From positions 1 through 62,063 of the forward strand of contig CAYNSB010000016.1 of the NCBI GenBank assembly GCA_964399625.1: a stretch of DNA of 62,063 nt, given 5' to 3'. Of this stretch, positions 42,633 through 50,790 are shown in pieces (the stretch's first letter is position 1; every line of letters starts with the position of its first letter). A program made the position numbers and the translations under genes. The notes below the pieces were generated by a model. The model worked only from the letters and a program-made list of their open reading frames with translations. It did not search any database and had not been told where the DNA came from. Origin of the DNA: CAYNSB01 sp964399625 (lineage in GTDB: Bacteria > Planctomycetota > Phycisphaerae > Phycisphaerales > UBA1924).

Positions 42633-43255
42633 CGCTCCGCACGCTCAACCGAGCACGATCGCGGCGCGCCTTCAGCATGGTCGAGCTGCTCATCGCGCTC
42701 ACCATCAGCTCCATGCTGCTCTCGGCGTGCCTGGTCGCGCTCGACGGCTCCTTCAAGTCCTATGAGCGCACGACCGAGGCGGCCTCGACCCACGTCGTCT
42801 CGCGACTGGTCATGCACCGCATCCTGGGCATGATCCGCCAGGGCGAGGAGTTCGGCCCATACCCCATGGACGTGATCTCCACGCCGCGCATCCAGTCCAA
42901 TTACATCGAGTTCGTCTCGGAGCAGGACCCCACCGTCTCGAGCACCCGCACCATCACGCGCCTCGAACGCATCGCCGACCCGGCCAAGGCCAACACCTAT
43001 CGCCTGCAGTTCACCAAGACCAAGTTCGTCAACGGCACGCAGACCGAGCAGGACCAGGGCTACCTGATCCGCAACCTGCGCGACGCGACGTTCACGATGG
43101 ACTACGACGTGGGCCCGCGCCTGCTCCGGGCGACGGTGGACCTGACGATCATGCCCGACGACACCACGACCAACAGCGCATCGATCGCAGTCGCGGTGGA
43201 GGGTGATGTGCTCCGCCTGGTCGCGTCCGCGAGCCCGCGCCGCCTCGATCAGTGA
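42629..43255 (+). CDS. PilW/GspJ-like minor prepilin
   Basis: 208 aa from GTG 42629, which overlaps the upstream stop (GTGA). Leader SRRAFSMVELLIALTISSML: Ala at -1, Phe+1, Glu+5, then a hydrophobic helix. After it, LVALDGSFKSYERTTEAASTHVVSRLVMHRILGMIRQGEEFG matches PilW/GspJ. The C-terminal half is strand-rich (LLRATVDLTIMPDDTTTNSASIAVAVEGDVLRL). It is the last gene of the pilus operon. Translational coupling with the PilX-like gene argues that the two assemble together. Confidence 0.85.
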   Translation: MTLRTLNRARSRRAFSMVELLIALTISSMLLSACLVALDGSFKSYERTTEAASTHVVSRLVMHRILGMIRQGEEFGPYPMDVISTPRIQSNYIEFVSEQDPTVSSTRTITRLERIADPAKANTYRLQFTKTKFVNGTQTEQDQGYLIRNLRDATFTMDYDVGPRLLRATVDLTIMPDDTTTNSASIAVAVEGDVLRLVASASPRRLDQ

Positions 43256-43262
43256 TCACGTC

Positions 43263-43502
43263 CTACGGACGAGCGCACGAGCCCGGGGCCTTGCCGCACG
43301 AGCAGCATCCGCCGCGATGCACGTGCCCGCCGCCGCCCGCGCTCGAACTCCCGGCCGAATGCGCCGACACGACCGACAGAACGCGTCGGAACGTGCGCCC
43401 GCGCCCTTCGGGGTCCTCCACGGGCGCATCGGCCTGAGACACAGGGCGGATCAACTCCACGCGCGACCCGTCTTGCACGCACTCGTATTCATACAGGGGC
43501 AT
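43263..43502 (-). CDS. FmdB-family small zinc-ribbon-like protein (degenerate)
   Basis: 79 aa from ATG 43502, with GGAGA upstream. The start MPLYEYECVQDGSRVELIRPVS is the FmdB/zf-ribbon head, but the CxxCG knuckle reads CVQDG, so a cysteine is lost. A Pro/Glu hinge (DAPVEDPEGRGRTFRRVLS) follows, then a Gly/Ser-rich stretch, and a C-terminal HRGGCCSCGKAPGSCARP that supplies new cysteines. FmdB-like proteins are small and of unknown role. It lies opposite to the flanking genes. Confidence 0.7.
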   Translation of the reverse strand: MPLYEYECVQDGSRVELIRPVSQADAPVEDPEGRGRTFRRVLSVVSAHSAGSSSAGGGGHVHRGGCCSCGKAPGSCARP

Positions 43503-43852
43503 GGCACGTTCTCCGTCGTCGCTCGACCGTCGGATGATTCTTCCCGCCTCCCGGCGGGGCGACATGACTTCTCGGGCCTTGTGGACGCCCCGATCGACGT
43601 CTGTACGGGGCGCCCATTTTCACACCTCGCCCACCTCTTCGTGCCCCGACGAAATCGACAGGATTCGCACACGGATTCTCTTGCAAGACCGCTGAAATTG
43701 ACGGAACCTAAACAGTGCCCCCCCTGCCCTCCGGGTATTCTGTGGGCCCCGAGCATCGGTGGAACGCCAGTGGAGGAGTGCGGCCTGACGTGTGTCGGGT
43801 CTGTGTTGGCCGGTCCATCCATCGTCTTGGTCAAGAGAATGGAGAGATTGTG
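43503..43852. other. intergenic region upstream of dockerin-type protein gene
   Basis: 350 nt without a supported gene. It holds two hairpins: CCCGCC-TCCC-GGCGGG (43543-43558) and a 7-bp stem CGCCCCG/CGGGGCG with a 13-nt loop (43586-43612), followed by CCCATTTTC. The latter could weakly terminate plus-strand read-through from the pilus operon. The GGAGAG ribosome-binding site for the next gene is near 43841. Confidence 0.5.
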
Positions 43853-45229
43853 ATGCACAAGCAAGTCATCGTTACCGTGGCGACGCTCGCCGTCACCGCG
43901 GGCGCCTGTTTCGCGCAACCCCTCGTCGCCAAGGACAACGCCGTCGTCGGCTGGAGCATCGGCCCGACGACCACGGGCCAGCCCGCCGGACAGTACAACG
44001 CCGCAACCGCCATCCAGCTCGACAACACGCTTCAGATCTTCAATCTGAGCACCGGCACGCAGATCAGCGACACGCTGAACCTCAGCCCCTTCATCCAGGG
44101 CGTGCAGTTCGACAACTCGAACAACGTCAAGCACAACCCCGACGGCGCGCTGCTGGTCATGGACTTCGGCAACGCCACCAACGGCGCCCGCCTCTCCCGC
44201 TACAACCCCAACGGCTCCATCACCCAGCTCTTCAACGCCGCGGACCTGACGAACCTGACCGCCTCCCCCTCGTCCTACGGCACGAACCTGCCCGCGTTCC
44301 CGAGCTGGGCGACCTTCGGCCTCACGCTCGCGCGCGGCTCTCACATCTCCATCAGCCCCGACAACACCAAGATCGCGTTCACCGGCCGTGAGAACGGCGC
44401 GGTCTACATCCTCGATTACAACGCCGCCGCCGGCACCATCACGGGCGGCCGCCAGACCACCGGCACCCAGCCCCTCCTCACGGGCCGCACGCAGGGCGGA
44501 TACTGGAAGGACAACAACACGTTCGTCGCGATCGCGACCGACGGCGTGATCACCTCGATCGACGCCACGACGATGGCGCAGACCGCCGCCGGCACCTACC
44601 CCTCGCCCAACGGCGGCAACTCCGAGTTCTCCTCGGTCGCGTACGAGCCCGCGCTCTCCCCCTACGTGTACGTGCAGTACAACAACTTCCTTGCCAACGG
44701 CACCAACGCGCCGCTCTCGAACATCAGCAAGATCTTCGTGCTCGATCCCGCCAACAGCTACTCCGTGGTCGCCTCGGCCAATTACGATGGCGTCTCCGTC
44801 TCCACCCGCCGCATCGCGTTCGATAGCGCGGGCAACCTCTACTGGACGACGTTCGTCGGCAACACGGGCTCGGCCACGGGCAACGTCTACGGCCCACCCA
44901 AGATCTACAAGATCACCGGCGCGACGACTCTGGCGAACATCACGGACAACAACGCCACCGCGGTGTACAGCCCCGCCATCACCGGGTTCTTCTCCAGCTT
45001 CAGCGAGATGGACATCGCCGCGGGCATCTCCAACGCCCCCGCGTGCTACGCCAACTGCAACGGCAACACGGACATCCCGCTGCTCACGGCGGGCGACTTC
45101 ACGTGCTTCCTTAACAAGTTCCGCGCCGGCGACACCTACGCGAACTGCAACGGCAACACGGACATCCCGCTGCTCACCGCCGCGGACTTCACCTGCTTCC
45201 TCAACAAGTTCCGCGCCGGCTGCCCGTAA
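43853..45229 (+). CDS. secreted protein with two dockerin-like C-terminal modules
   Basis: 458 aa from ATG 43853 with GGAGAG upstream. A signal peptide (MHKQVIVTVATLAVTAGACFAQ) precedes a ~370-residue beta-propeller-like region (LDNTLQIFNLSTGTQISDTL, GSHISISPDNTKIAFTGRENG, VFVLDPANSYSVVASANYDGVSVSTRRIAF-type strands with repeated D-x-A-G-N-L-Y-W). No enzyme motif is recognised. The C-terminus carries two nearly identical Cys-framed modules (ANCNGNTDIPLL, then DFTCFLNKFRAG), 30 residues apart; the second ends in GCP. These probably attach the protein to a surface or scaffold partner. A strong terminator follows. Confidence 0.85.
   Translation: MHKQVIVTVATLAVTAGACFAQPLVAKDNAVVGWSIGPTTTGQPAGQYNAATAIQLDNTLQIFNLSTGTQISDTLNLSPFIQGVQFDNSNNVKHNPDGALLVMDFGNATNGARLSRYNPNGSITQLFNAADLTNLTASPSSYGTNLPAFPSWATFGLTLARGSHISISPDNTKIAFTGRENGAVYILDYNAAAGTITGGRQTTGTQPLLTGRTQGGYWKDNNTFVAIATDGVITSIDATTMAQTAAGTYPSPNGGNSEFSSVAYEPALSPYVYVQYNNFLANGTNAPLSNISKIFVLDPANSYSVVASANYDGVSVSTRRIAFDSAGNLYWTTFVGNTGSATGNVYGPPKIYKITGATTLANITDNNATAVYSPAITGFFSSFSEMDIAAGISNAPACYANCNGNTDIPLLTAGDFTCFLNKFRAGDTYANCNGNTDIPLLTAADFTCFLNKFRAGCP
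45047..45220 (+). repeat. tandem 90-nt dockerin-like repeats (2 copies)
   Basis: Units begin at 45047 and 45137 (period exactly 90 nt, 30 residues). The DNA is nearly identical, with only a few third-base changes and one Gly/Ala difference (TAGDF against TAADF). This suggests recent duplication or gene conversion. Confidence 0.9.
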
Positions 45230-45259
45230 GCCCATCGCGGATCGCGTTCGATTCCAAGG

Positions 45260-45288
45260 CCCGGGGACTCACGTCCCCGGGTTTTTTT
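45260..45288 (+). terminator. rho-independent terminator
   Basis: Perfect 9-bp stem CCCGGGGAC / GTCCCCGGG with loop TCAC, followed by seven Ts (45282-45288). It lies 31 nt after the stop codon of the dockerin-type gene. Confidence 0.9.
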
Positions 45289-45367
45289 CTGCTCGCCGCA
45301 CGAATCCGGAAGATCCGCGCCGCCCAGCCGCGATCATGCCTCGAGCGTCCCTCTTCCGGAGTCCCCG

Positions 45368-46342
45368 ATGATCATGCGTCCGTTCCGCCGCTGCTCCCGA
45401 CTCGCCCTCATCGTCGCCCTGCTCGCGGCGTGCACGAGCGCCGCCCGCGCCCAGGACCCCGCCAGCGCCGCGCACGCCGAAGCGCTCATGCAGCAGGGCC
45501 AGCACGCCCAGGCCGCCAAGGAGTACGAGCGCGTCGTGAAAGAGCATCCCGAGAACGGCGTGGCGTGGGTGCGTCTGGGGCGGGCGCACATGGAGGCAGG
45601 CGACCTGGACAGGGCGATCGAGGTGGAGACGCACGCGCTCTCGATGGCGAGCGTCAAGGCGAGAGCCTGCTTCAATCTCGCCTGCGTCTGGACAAGCAAG
45701 GGCGACGCGAAGAAGGGCCTCCAGTTCGTCCGCGACGCCGTCGCCGCGGGCCTGCAGAGCGAGGACGTGCTGCTCGCCGAGCCGCGCCTGGCACCGCTGC
45801 AGGGCGAGGCGGAGTTCAAGAAGATGATCGCGGACTTCCGCGCCGCCCGCGACAAGCCCGAGTACCACGCGCTGGACTTCTGGGTCGGCGAGTGGGACGT
45901 GTACGACGCCCAGGCCCAGAAGGTCGGCACCAACCTCATCGAGCTGCAGGAGCAGGGCTGCCTCGTCGCGGAGCGATGGCGCGACAGCACCGGCGGCGGC
46001 GGGCGAAGCATCAACTACTTCGATCCCGCCACGGGCGCCTGGGCGCAGGACTGGGTGAACCACACCGGCAACGTCCTGCACATCAAGGGACGCGTCGTGG
46101 GCAAGGCGATGTGGTTCGAGGGCGCGGCGACCTCACGCACCGGCGCCCGCTCCCAGAGCCGAACCGTGCTCACCCCGCTGCCCGGCGGTCGCGTGCGCCA
46201 GACGATCCACCACACGCCCGACGAGGGCAAGACGTGGAACCTCACGTTCGACGTCGTCTACGTGCCCAAGGGCCAGTCGTTCCGCGCCGACGAGTTCCCG
46301 AAAGACCAGGCGCCGGGCGGTGGCCCGGCGCCGCGTTCGTAG
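45368..46342 (+). CDS. secreted TPR protein with DUF1579-like C-terminal domain
   Basis: 324 aa from ATG 45368 (ATG 45374 possible), with CGGAG upstream. Signal peptide or lipoprotein-like N-terminus SRLALIVALLAACTSAARAQ; the Cys is not in a clear lipobox. Residues ~30-130 hold TPR-like pairs (ALMQQGQHAQAAKEYERVVKEHPENGVAWVRLGRAHMEAGDLDRAIEVETHAL). From ~155, DFWVGEWDVYDAQAQKVGTNLIELQEQGCLVAERW ... INYFDPATGAWAQDWV resembles the DUF1579 beta-barrel. Extracytoplasmic; the function is unknown. The next 238 nt have no gene. Confidence 0.8.
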   Translation: MIMRPFRRCSRLALIVALLAACTSAARAQDPASAAHAEALMQQGQHAQAAKEYERVVKEHPENGVAWVRLGRAHMEAGDLDRAIEVETHALSMASVKARACFNLACVWTSKGDAKKGLQFVRDAVAAGLQSEDVLLAEPRLAPLQGEAEFKKMIADFRAARDKPEYHALDFWVGEWDVYDAQAQKVGTNLIELQEQGCLVAERWRDSTGGGGRSINYFDPATGAWAQDWVNHTGNVLHIKGRVVGKAMWFEGAATSRTGARSQSRTVLTPLPGGRVRQTIHHTPDEGKTWNLTFDVVYVPKGQSFRADEFPKDQAPGGGPAPRS

Positions 46343-46580
46343 TGTTCAACGCCCGACCAACCGGTGCGTGACGGTGGATCGATCCTCGGGTGTGCCACGC
46401 CGGCGATGGCCAGCAACCGGGTGAACCATGCGCTCCGCATGCGCGACTGTAGCCGGGGACCCCTCGGAGCCCGTCCAATAACAACCCCTACACTCCTGTG
46501 CAGGCGGGCCCGGATCGGGCCGATCTTCTCTCGAACGAGCGCATGCTCGGGTGGACCCGGACGTCGCACAGGAGGCACGT

Positions 46581-47396
46581 GTGAAGGTGGTTCTCTTCGC
46601 AGGGGGCAAGGGCATCCGCCTCAGCCGGGGCGGGTCCGACACGCCCAAACCGCTCGTCCGTGTTGGGTTCCAGCCCATCATGTGGAACGTGATGAAGTTC
46701 TACGCCCACTTCGGGCACAAGGACTTCATCCTGTGCCTGGGGCACAAGAGCCAGCTCATCAAGAAGTTCTTCCTGCGGTACTCCGAGGCGCTCTCGAACG
46801 ACTTCGTGCTCGCCGAGGGCGGCTCGCGCATCGACGTGCTCCGCAAGGACATCAACGACTGGCGCATCACGTTCGTGGACACCGGGCAGAACTGCACGAT
46901 CGGGCAGCGCCTGCGCAACGTCCGCGAGCACCTCAAGGGCGAGGAGATGTTCCTCGCCAACTACGCCGACGGGCTCAGCAACGTTGACCTCGCGGCGATG
47001 ATCGATCACTTCAAGGCGTCGGGCGCGACGGCGAGCTTCCTCTGCGTCAAGCCGCAGCAGAGCTTCCACGTTGTCAAGGCCGAGCCCGACGGACGCGTCC
47101 GCGCCATCGAGCCCATGTCCGACTCCGAGACGTGGATCAACGGCGGGTACTTCTGCCTCCGCCAGTCGATCTTCGACCACATGAACGAGGGCGACGAGCT
47201 GGTCGATCAGCCGTTCGATCGCCTCATCAAGCTCAACAAGCTGCTCGCGTACAAGTTCCGCGGCTTCTGGGCGAGCATGGACACGTTCAAGGACAAGCAG
47301 ATGCTCGAGACCATGATCACCGAGGGGCGGGCCCCGTGGCAGGTCTGGCAGAACTCGATCCCGCCCGTGCGTCCCGAGATCGTGCGAAGCGCCTGA
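46581..47396 (+). CDS. glucose-1-phosphate cytidylyltransferase-like nucleotidyltransferase
   Basis: Start at GTG 46581 because AGGAGG (46570-46575) lies five bases upstream; 271 aa. The nucleotide-binding loop is VKVVLFAGGKGIRLSRGGSDTPKPLVRVG, followed by IMWNVMKFYAHFGHKDFILCLGHKSQLIKKFFL and WRITFVDTGQNCTIGQRL, a very close match to RfbF-type enzymes. NYADGLSNVDL supplies the metal Asp, then ETWINGGYFCLRQSIFD. RfbF makes CDP-glucose for dideoxysugars; other members of this family use related sugar phosphates. It is immediately followed by a PIG-L deacetylase, pointing to surface-polysaccharide or nucleotide-sugar tailoring. Confidence 0.85.
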   Translation: MKVVLFAGGKGIRLSRGGSDTPKPLVRVGFQPIMWNVMKFYAHFGHKDFILCLGHKSQLIKKFFLRYSEALSNDFVLAEGGSRIDVLRKDINDWRITFVDTGQNCTIGQRLRNVREHLKGEEMFLANYADGLSNVDLAAMIDHFKASGATASFLCVKPQQSFHVVKAEPDGRVRAIEPMSDSETWINGGYFCLRQSIFDHMNEGDELVDQPFDRLIKLNKLLAYKFRGFWASMDTFKDKQMLETMITEGRAPWQVWQNSIPPVRPEIVRSA

Positions 47397-48047
47397 ATGA
47401 TCCCCCTCGCTCCCAGATTCGACCCCGCTCGCCCGCCGCGCATCCTCTTCCTGGGCGCGCACTCGGACGACATCGAGATCGGGTGTGGCGCCACGGCCCT
47501 GCGCCTCATCCGCGAGCACCCCGCCGCCGCCATCCGATGGGTTGTGTTCGGCTCCAATCCCGCGCGCGAGAAGGAAGCGCGGGGCAGCGCCGCGGATTTC
47601 CTCGCCGGCGCCGGATCGTCCGAGGTCATCGTCCACGACTTTCCGGATGCGTTCTTCCGCACCCGCTACAACGACCTCAAGAAGTCCTTCGAGTCCCTGA
47701 AGGACTTCGCGCCGGACATGGTCTTCACCCATGCCCGCCACGACCTGCACCAGGACCACGAGCTTCTGAGCGAGCTCACGCGGAACACGTTCCGCAACCA
47801 CCTCATCCTCGAGTATGAGATCCCCAAGTACGACGGCGACCTGGGCACGCCCAGCGTCTATGTCACCGCCACGCCCGACGACGTCGCGCGGAAGGTGGAC
47901 CTGCTGCAACGGCACTTCGCGACGCAGCGCGCCAAGCACTGGTTCGATCCGGAACTCTTCAGGGGGCTGATGCGGATCCGCGGCGCCGAGTGCGCCTCGC
48001 CCACGGGCTTCGCCGAGGGCTTCTACGGGCGCAAGATCACGGTCTGA
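47397..48047 (+). CDS. PIG-L/LmbE-family deacetylase
   Basis: 216 aa from ATG 47397, starting on the base after the upstream stop codon. The zinc site is RILFLGAHSDDIEIGCGATAL (AHxDD, with Ser in place of the usual Pro) and the late HARHDLHQDHELLSELTRNTFR, with the HxxH pair. The family deacetylates N-acetylated sugars or related amides. With the cytidylyltransferase it forms a two-gene operon that may activate and deacetylate an amino-sugar. The substrate is undetermined. Confidence 0.88.
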   Translation: MIPLAPRFDPARPPRILFLGAHSDDIEIGCGATALRLIREHPAAAIRWVVFGSNPAREKEARGSAADFLAGAGSSEVIVHDFPDAFFRTRYNDLKKSFESLKDFAPDMVFTHARHDLHQDHELLSELTRNTFRNHLILEYEIPKYDGDLGTPSVYVTATPDDVARKVDLLQRHFATQRAKHWFDPELFRGLMRIRGAECASPTGFAEGFYGRKITV

Positions 48048-48104
48048 TCGCCGGTGCCCCTGGACTGGCATCTCCCGCTCCCGCCTGCGTATGATCGAGG
48101 CGTC

Positions 48105-48178
48105 GGTCGCTTAGCTCAGTTGGCTAGAGCACAGTCTTCACACGACTGGGGTCACAGGTTCAAGTCCTGTAGCGACCA
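48105..48178 (+). tRNA. tRNA-Val(CAC)
   Basis: 74 nt: acceptor GGTCGCT/AGCGACC, discriminator A; D arm AGCTCAGTTGGCTAGAGC; anticodon stem CAGTC/GACTG around TTCACAC (anticodon CAC); T arm ACAGG-TTCAAGT-CCTGT. CCA is not encoded. TATGAT (48090-48095) nine bases upstream is a likely -10 box. Confidence 0.95.
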
Positions 48179-48732
48179 TTGCTTGCACCCTTGCCGATCG
48201 CGCGTAGTGACGTGCTCGGCTCCGAGCTCTGCCCTCCCGAGGAGCTCGCGCGAGTGCGGCAGCAACTCGTGGATGATCTGCACCGACCCTCGCCCTTGCC
48301 GTCGTGATGCACTGCCTTGGCGCTCGCGTGGCGATGTGAGAGTGCTCCCGATCCCCGTCCGGCTCGTGCCACTCGCCGCGCTTCGATTCACCGGGGCATG
48401 GGCACACACACAAAACGCCCGATAATAAACTATTGCCTATGGCCGCTCACGGTCCATCGAAGCCGCCGAGCCGCCTGCACCGCATCATCTCAAACAGCTG
48501 CGGAACCAACATTTAATGCCCACGCGAAGGCGTGCACCCGGAACGGATCACGATTTCGCAGCGAAATCGAGCCTACATGTGGTTCGTAATTTGATAGGAT
48601 CGATACGCCATCGCGCCGGCACAAAATGTTTGCAGTGAAATACGCGCGAACGTCTTTCGGTACATGTCCCGCACCGGTATGCTGTCATTTCAGCCCATCG
48701 GTGACCGCTTTGGTTGCAAGGAGATTCGGACC
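48179..48732. other. 554-nt non-coding region between tRNA-Val and surface-protein gene
   Basis: No supported gene; ORFs here are short and low in quality. It is less GC-rich than the surroundings from ~48410 on. A perfect inverted repeat CGATTTCG-CAG-CGAAATCG is at 48551-48569. The Shine-Dalgarno AAGGAG of the next gene is at 48718-48723. Confidence 0.6.
48551..48569. repeat. inverted repeat 8-3-8
   Basis: CGATTTCG-CAG-CGAAATCG, perfect 8-bp arms around 3 bases, 164 nt before ATG 48733. It could be an operator or a small hairpin in the mRNA leader; no T-run follows. Confidence 0.45.
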
Positions 48733-50715
48733 ATGACTCGACATCGCGCCGCGTGCCTATTCGCTTCCGCTGGCCTGTGCGCATCGATCGCCAGCGCCCA
48801 GCCTTCGATCGTTCTGGTGGGCAACATCGGCGGCACCTCCGGCGATGTTTCGGCGGATGGCAACAGCACCGTCGGCGTCGCCAGCAACTTTGAGAGCAAT
48901 CTCGCGATCCCCGCCCGATTCACGCGCGGGCAAGGCGTGACGCTCACCAACGGCGTTTTCAAGGACGCGACCGTGAGCTGCAGCAGCGATGCTTCGGTGC
49001 TGAATTTCGTCGGGCTCGATCAGGAGAATCTGAACGGGTTTGGCACGAACCGCTACAGCCCGCATCGCTGGACGTCGGCAACGGGCGTGGTCAACCTGGG
49101 CAACATCCCGGGCGGCTTCCGGTGCGATTTCACGTCGGCCACCGTCAACGACACATCGGGCAACGGACGCTATTGCGTGGGCGGCGGATGGACCGCTTCG
49201 CTCTGCGGCCCGCTCCGCGCGTGGTTGTACGACGCTCAGACCTCGGCGTACACGATCCTGCCGGTGTCTTTCTCCGGCCCTCCGTTCAACGTCAACGGCA
49301 TCACGCGCGGCGACTCGGTGAACAGCGACGGCACGGTCGTCTGCGGATACGACCAGAACTACAACCCCACCAACACGGCCACGGTGCGACGGGCCGCGGT
49401 GTGGGAATTCTTCAGCGGTTCGTGGCACGAGACCATTCTCGACCCGTGGGGCGGCACGGCGGTCAACGTCAGCGCGGATGGAAACGTCATTGTCGGGAAG
49501 ATGAGCAGCACCACCATGATCGCGACGTTCGGAACGTCCGTGCTCACGCCGGTCCGCTGGGTGCGCTCCAGTCCGGGCGTGTGGACCGCGCAGAATCTCT
49601 TCGGCACGGGCTCGATGGCCGCGACCAACTGCACCGCCGATGGAAGCACCGTCATCGGAGTGAATGGCGGCGGAGGGTTCATCTGGCGTGCCGATATCAA
49701 CGGCGGAATCGCCTACGACCTGTACACGTACGCGAGCGATCTGGGCGCGGTCTTCCCCAATCTCTCGTTTGGGGCTTTGCTCGGCTCGCCCATCTGGAAG
49801 ATCAGCGACAACGGCGCCGCAATCATGGTGTCCGTCTTCGACACGCATTCGAATGCGTGCTTCGCACCGCCCAACAAGCAGGCGCTGCTCTACCTCGATG
49901 GCACCACGTGCGAGGCGCCGCGCCTGGCAATGCCCGTGGCCAGCTGGGCTCTGGTCGCGGGGCCCACGAGCTTCGGCACCATCGTCAACATCGATGTGTC
50001 CGGTTCCTGGCCCATGGCCTTCCAGTGGCAGAAGGAAACTTCGCCGGGCGTGTGGACGGACTTGAGCGATGACTCGTGCGGGCAAACCAACTCTGCAAAC
50101 TTCGACGTGCACGGCTCGACCACGTGGCAGCTGCGACTGGGCAAGCTCACCGGCGTGTACGCCGGGCGGTACCGCTGCAACGTCTCGAACTCGTGCGGCT
50201 CGATCACATCGAACATCTCAACAGTGGCCGACTGCCCCTCGTTGGGGATCGACACCCAGCCCCAGCCCGCGTCGGTCGCGCCCGGCGCGGCCGCGCAGTT
50301 CAGCGTGACTCCTTCGGGCGGCGGTCTGTACACCTATCAGTGGCAGAAGGACGGCGCAAACATCGTGGACGGGCCGACGGGCACCGGATCGATCATCGTC
50401 GGGGCCGCCTTCCCGACCGTCCGCGTTGTGAACGCCTCCGCGAGCGATGTGGGCTCGTACACCTGCATCGTCACGAATCCCTGCGGCAACACCACGACGA
50501 ATGGCGCGTCCCTGGCGATCGCCACGCCGTGCTACGCCAACTGCAATGGGAACACGGACGCTCCGCTGCTCACCGCGGCTGATTTCACGTGCTTCCTCAA
50601 CAAGTTCCGCGCCGGCGACCCATACGCCAACTGCAACGGAAACACGGACGCTCCGCTGCTCACCGCGGCTGATTTCACGTGCTATCTGACCAAGTTCCGC
50701 GCCGGGTGCCCATGA
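48733..50715 (+). CDS. secreted HAF-like repeat protein with Ig-like domains and two dockerin-like modules
   Basis: Start at ATG 48733 (AAGGAG upstream); 660 aa. Signal peptide ACLFASAGLCASIASAQ. The N-terminal ~400 residues show spaced S/N-ADG-n-v-G segments (GDVSADGNSTVGVAS, SVNSDGTVVCGY, VNVSADGNVIVGKMS, NCTADGSTVIGVNG), as in HAF/extracellular repeat proteins. Residues ~405-600 are two Ig-like domains (TYQWQKDGANIVDGPTGTG, ASDVGSYTCIVTNPCGN). The C-terminus has two near-identical Cys-framed modules (ANCNGNTDAPLLTAADF, CFLNKFRAG). A surface-located structural or binding protein; the partner is unknown. Confidence 0.85.
   Translation: MTRHRAACLFASAGLCASIASAQPSIVLVGNIGGTSGDVSADGNSTVGVASNFESNLAIPARFTRGQGVTLTNGVFKDATVSCSSDASVLNFVGLDQENLNGFGTNRYSPHRWTSATGVVNLGNIPGGFRCDFTSATVNDTSGNGRYCVGGGWTASLCGPLRAWLYDAQTSAYTILPVSFSGPPFNVNGITRGDSVNSDGTVVCGYDQNYNPTNTATVRRAAVWEFFSGSWHETILDPWGGTAVNVSADGNVIVGKMSSTTMIATFGTSVLTPVRWVRSSPGVWTAQNLFGTGSMAATNCTADGSTVIGVNGGGGFIWRADINGGIAYDLYTYASDLGAVFPNLSFGALLGSPIWKISDNGAAIMVSVFDTHSNACFAPPNKQALLYLDGTTCEAPRLAMPVASWALVAGPTSFGTIVNIDVSGSWPMAFQWQKETSPGVWTDLSDDSCGQTNSANFDVHGSTTWQLRLGKLTGVYAGRYRCNVSNSCGSITSNISTVADCPSLGIDTQPQPASVAPGAAAQFSVTPSGGGLYTYQWQKDGANIVDGPTGTGSIIVGAAFPTVRVVNASASDVGSYTCIVTNPCGNTTTNGASLAIATPCYANCNGNTDAPLLTAADFTCFLNKFRAGDPYANCNGNTDAPLLTAADFTCYLTKFRAGCP
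50533..50706 (+). repeat. tandem 90-nt dockerin-like repeats (2 copies)
   Basis: Units begin at 50533 and 50623 (period 90 nt). The core of ~60 nt (ACACGGACGCTCCGCTGCTC onward) is identical between copies. The second copy ends in the variant CYLTKFRAGCP. Confidence 0.88.
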
Positions 50716-50790
50716 CCCCGGGCGTGTCCGGCGGCGATCGACCCTTTCGGCGCGAGCCGAAACCATCCGCGGAGAAGAGAGAGGGCCTCC

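Noticed and set aside
45047..45220. CRISPR-like regularly spaced repeats
   Set aside because: The 90-nt period is in frame, codes for dockerin-like modules, has only two copies and has no spacers.
48054..48425. Plus-strand ORF with LAQLARAQSS and minus-strand ORFs with ATGLEPVTPVV
   Set aside because: Sense and antisense translations of tRNA-Val.
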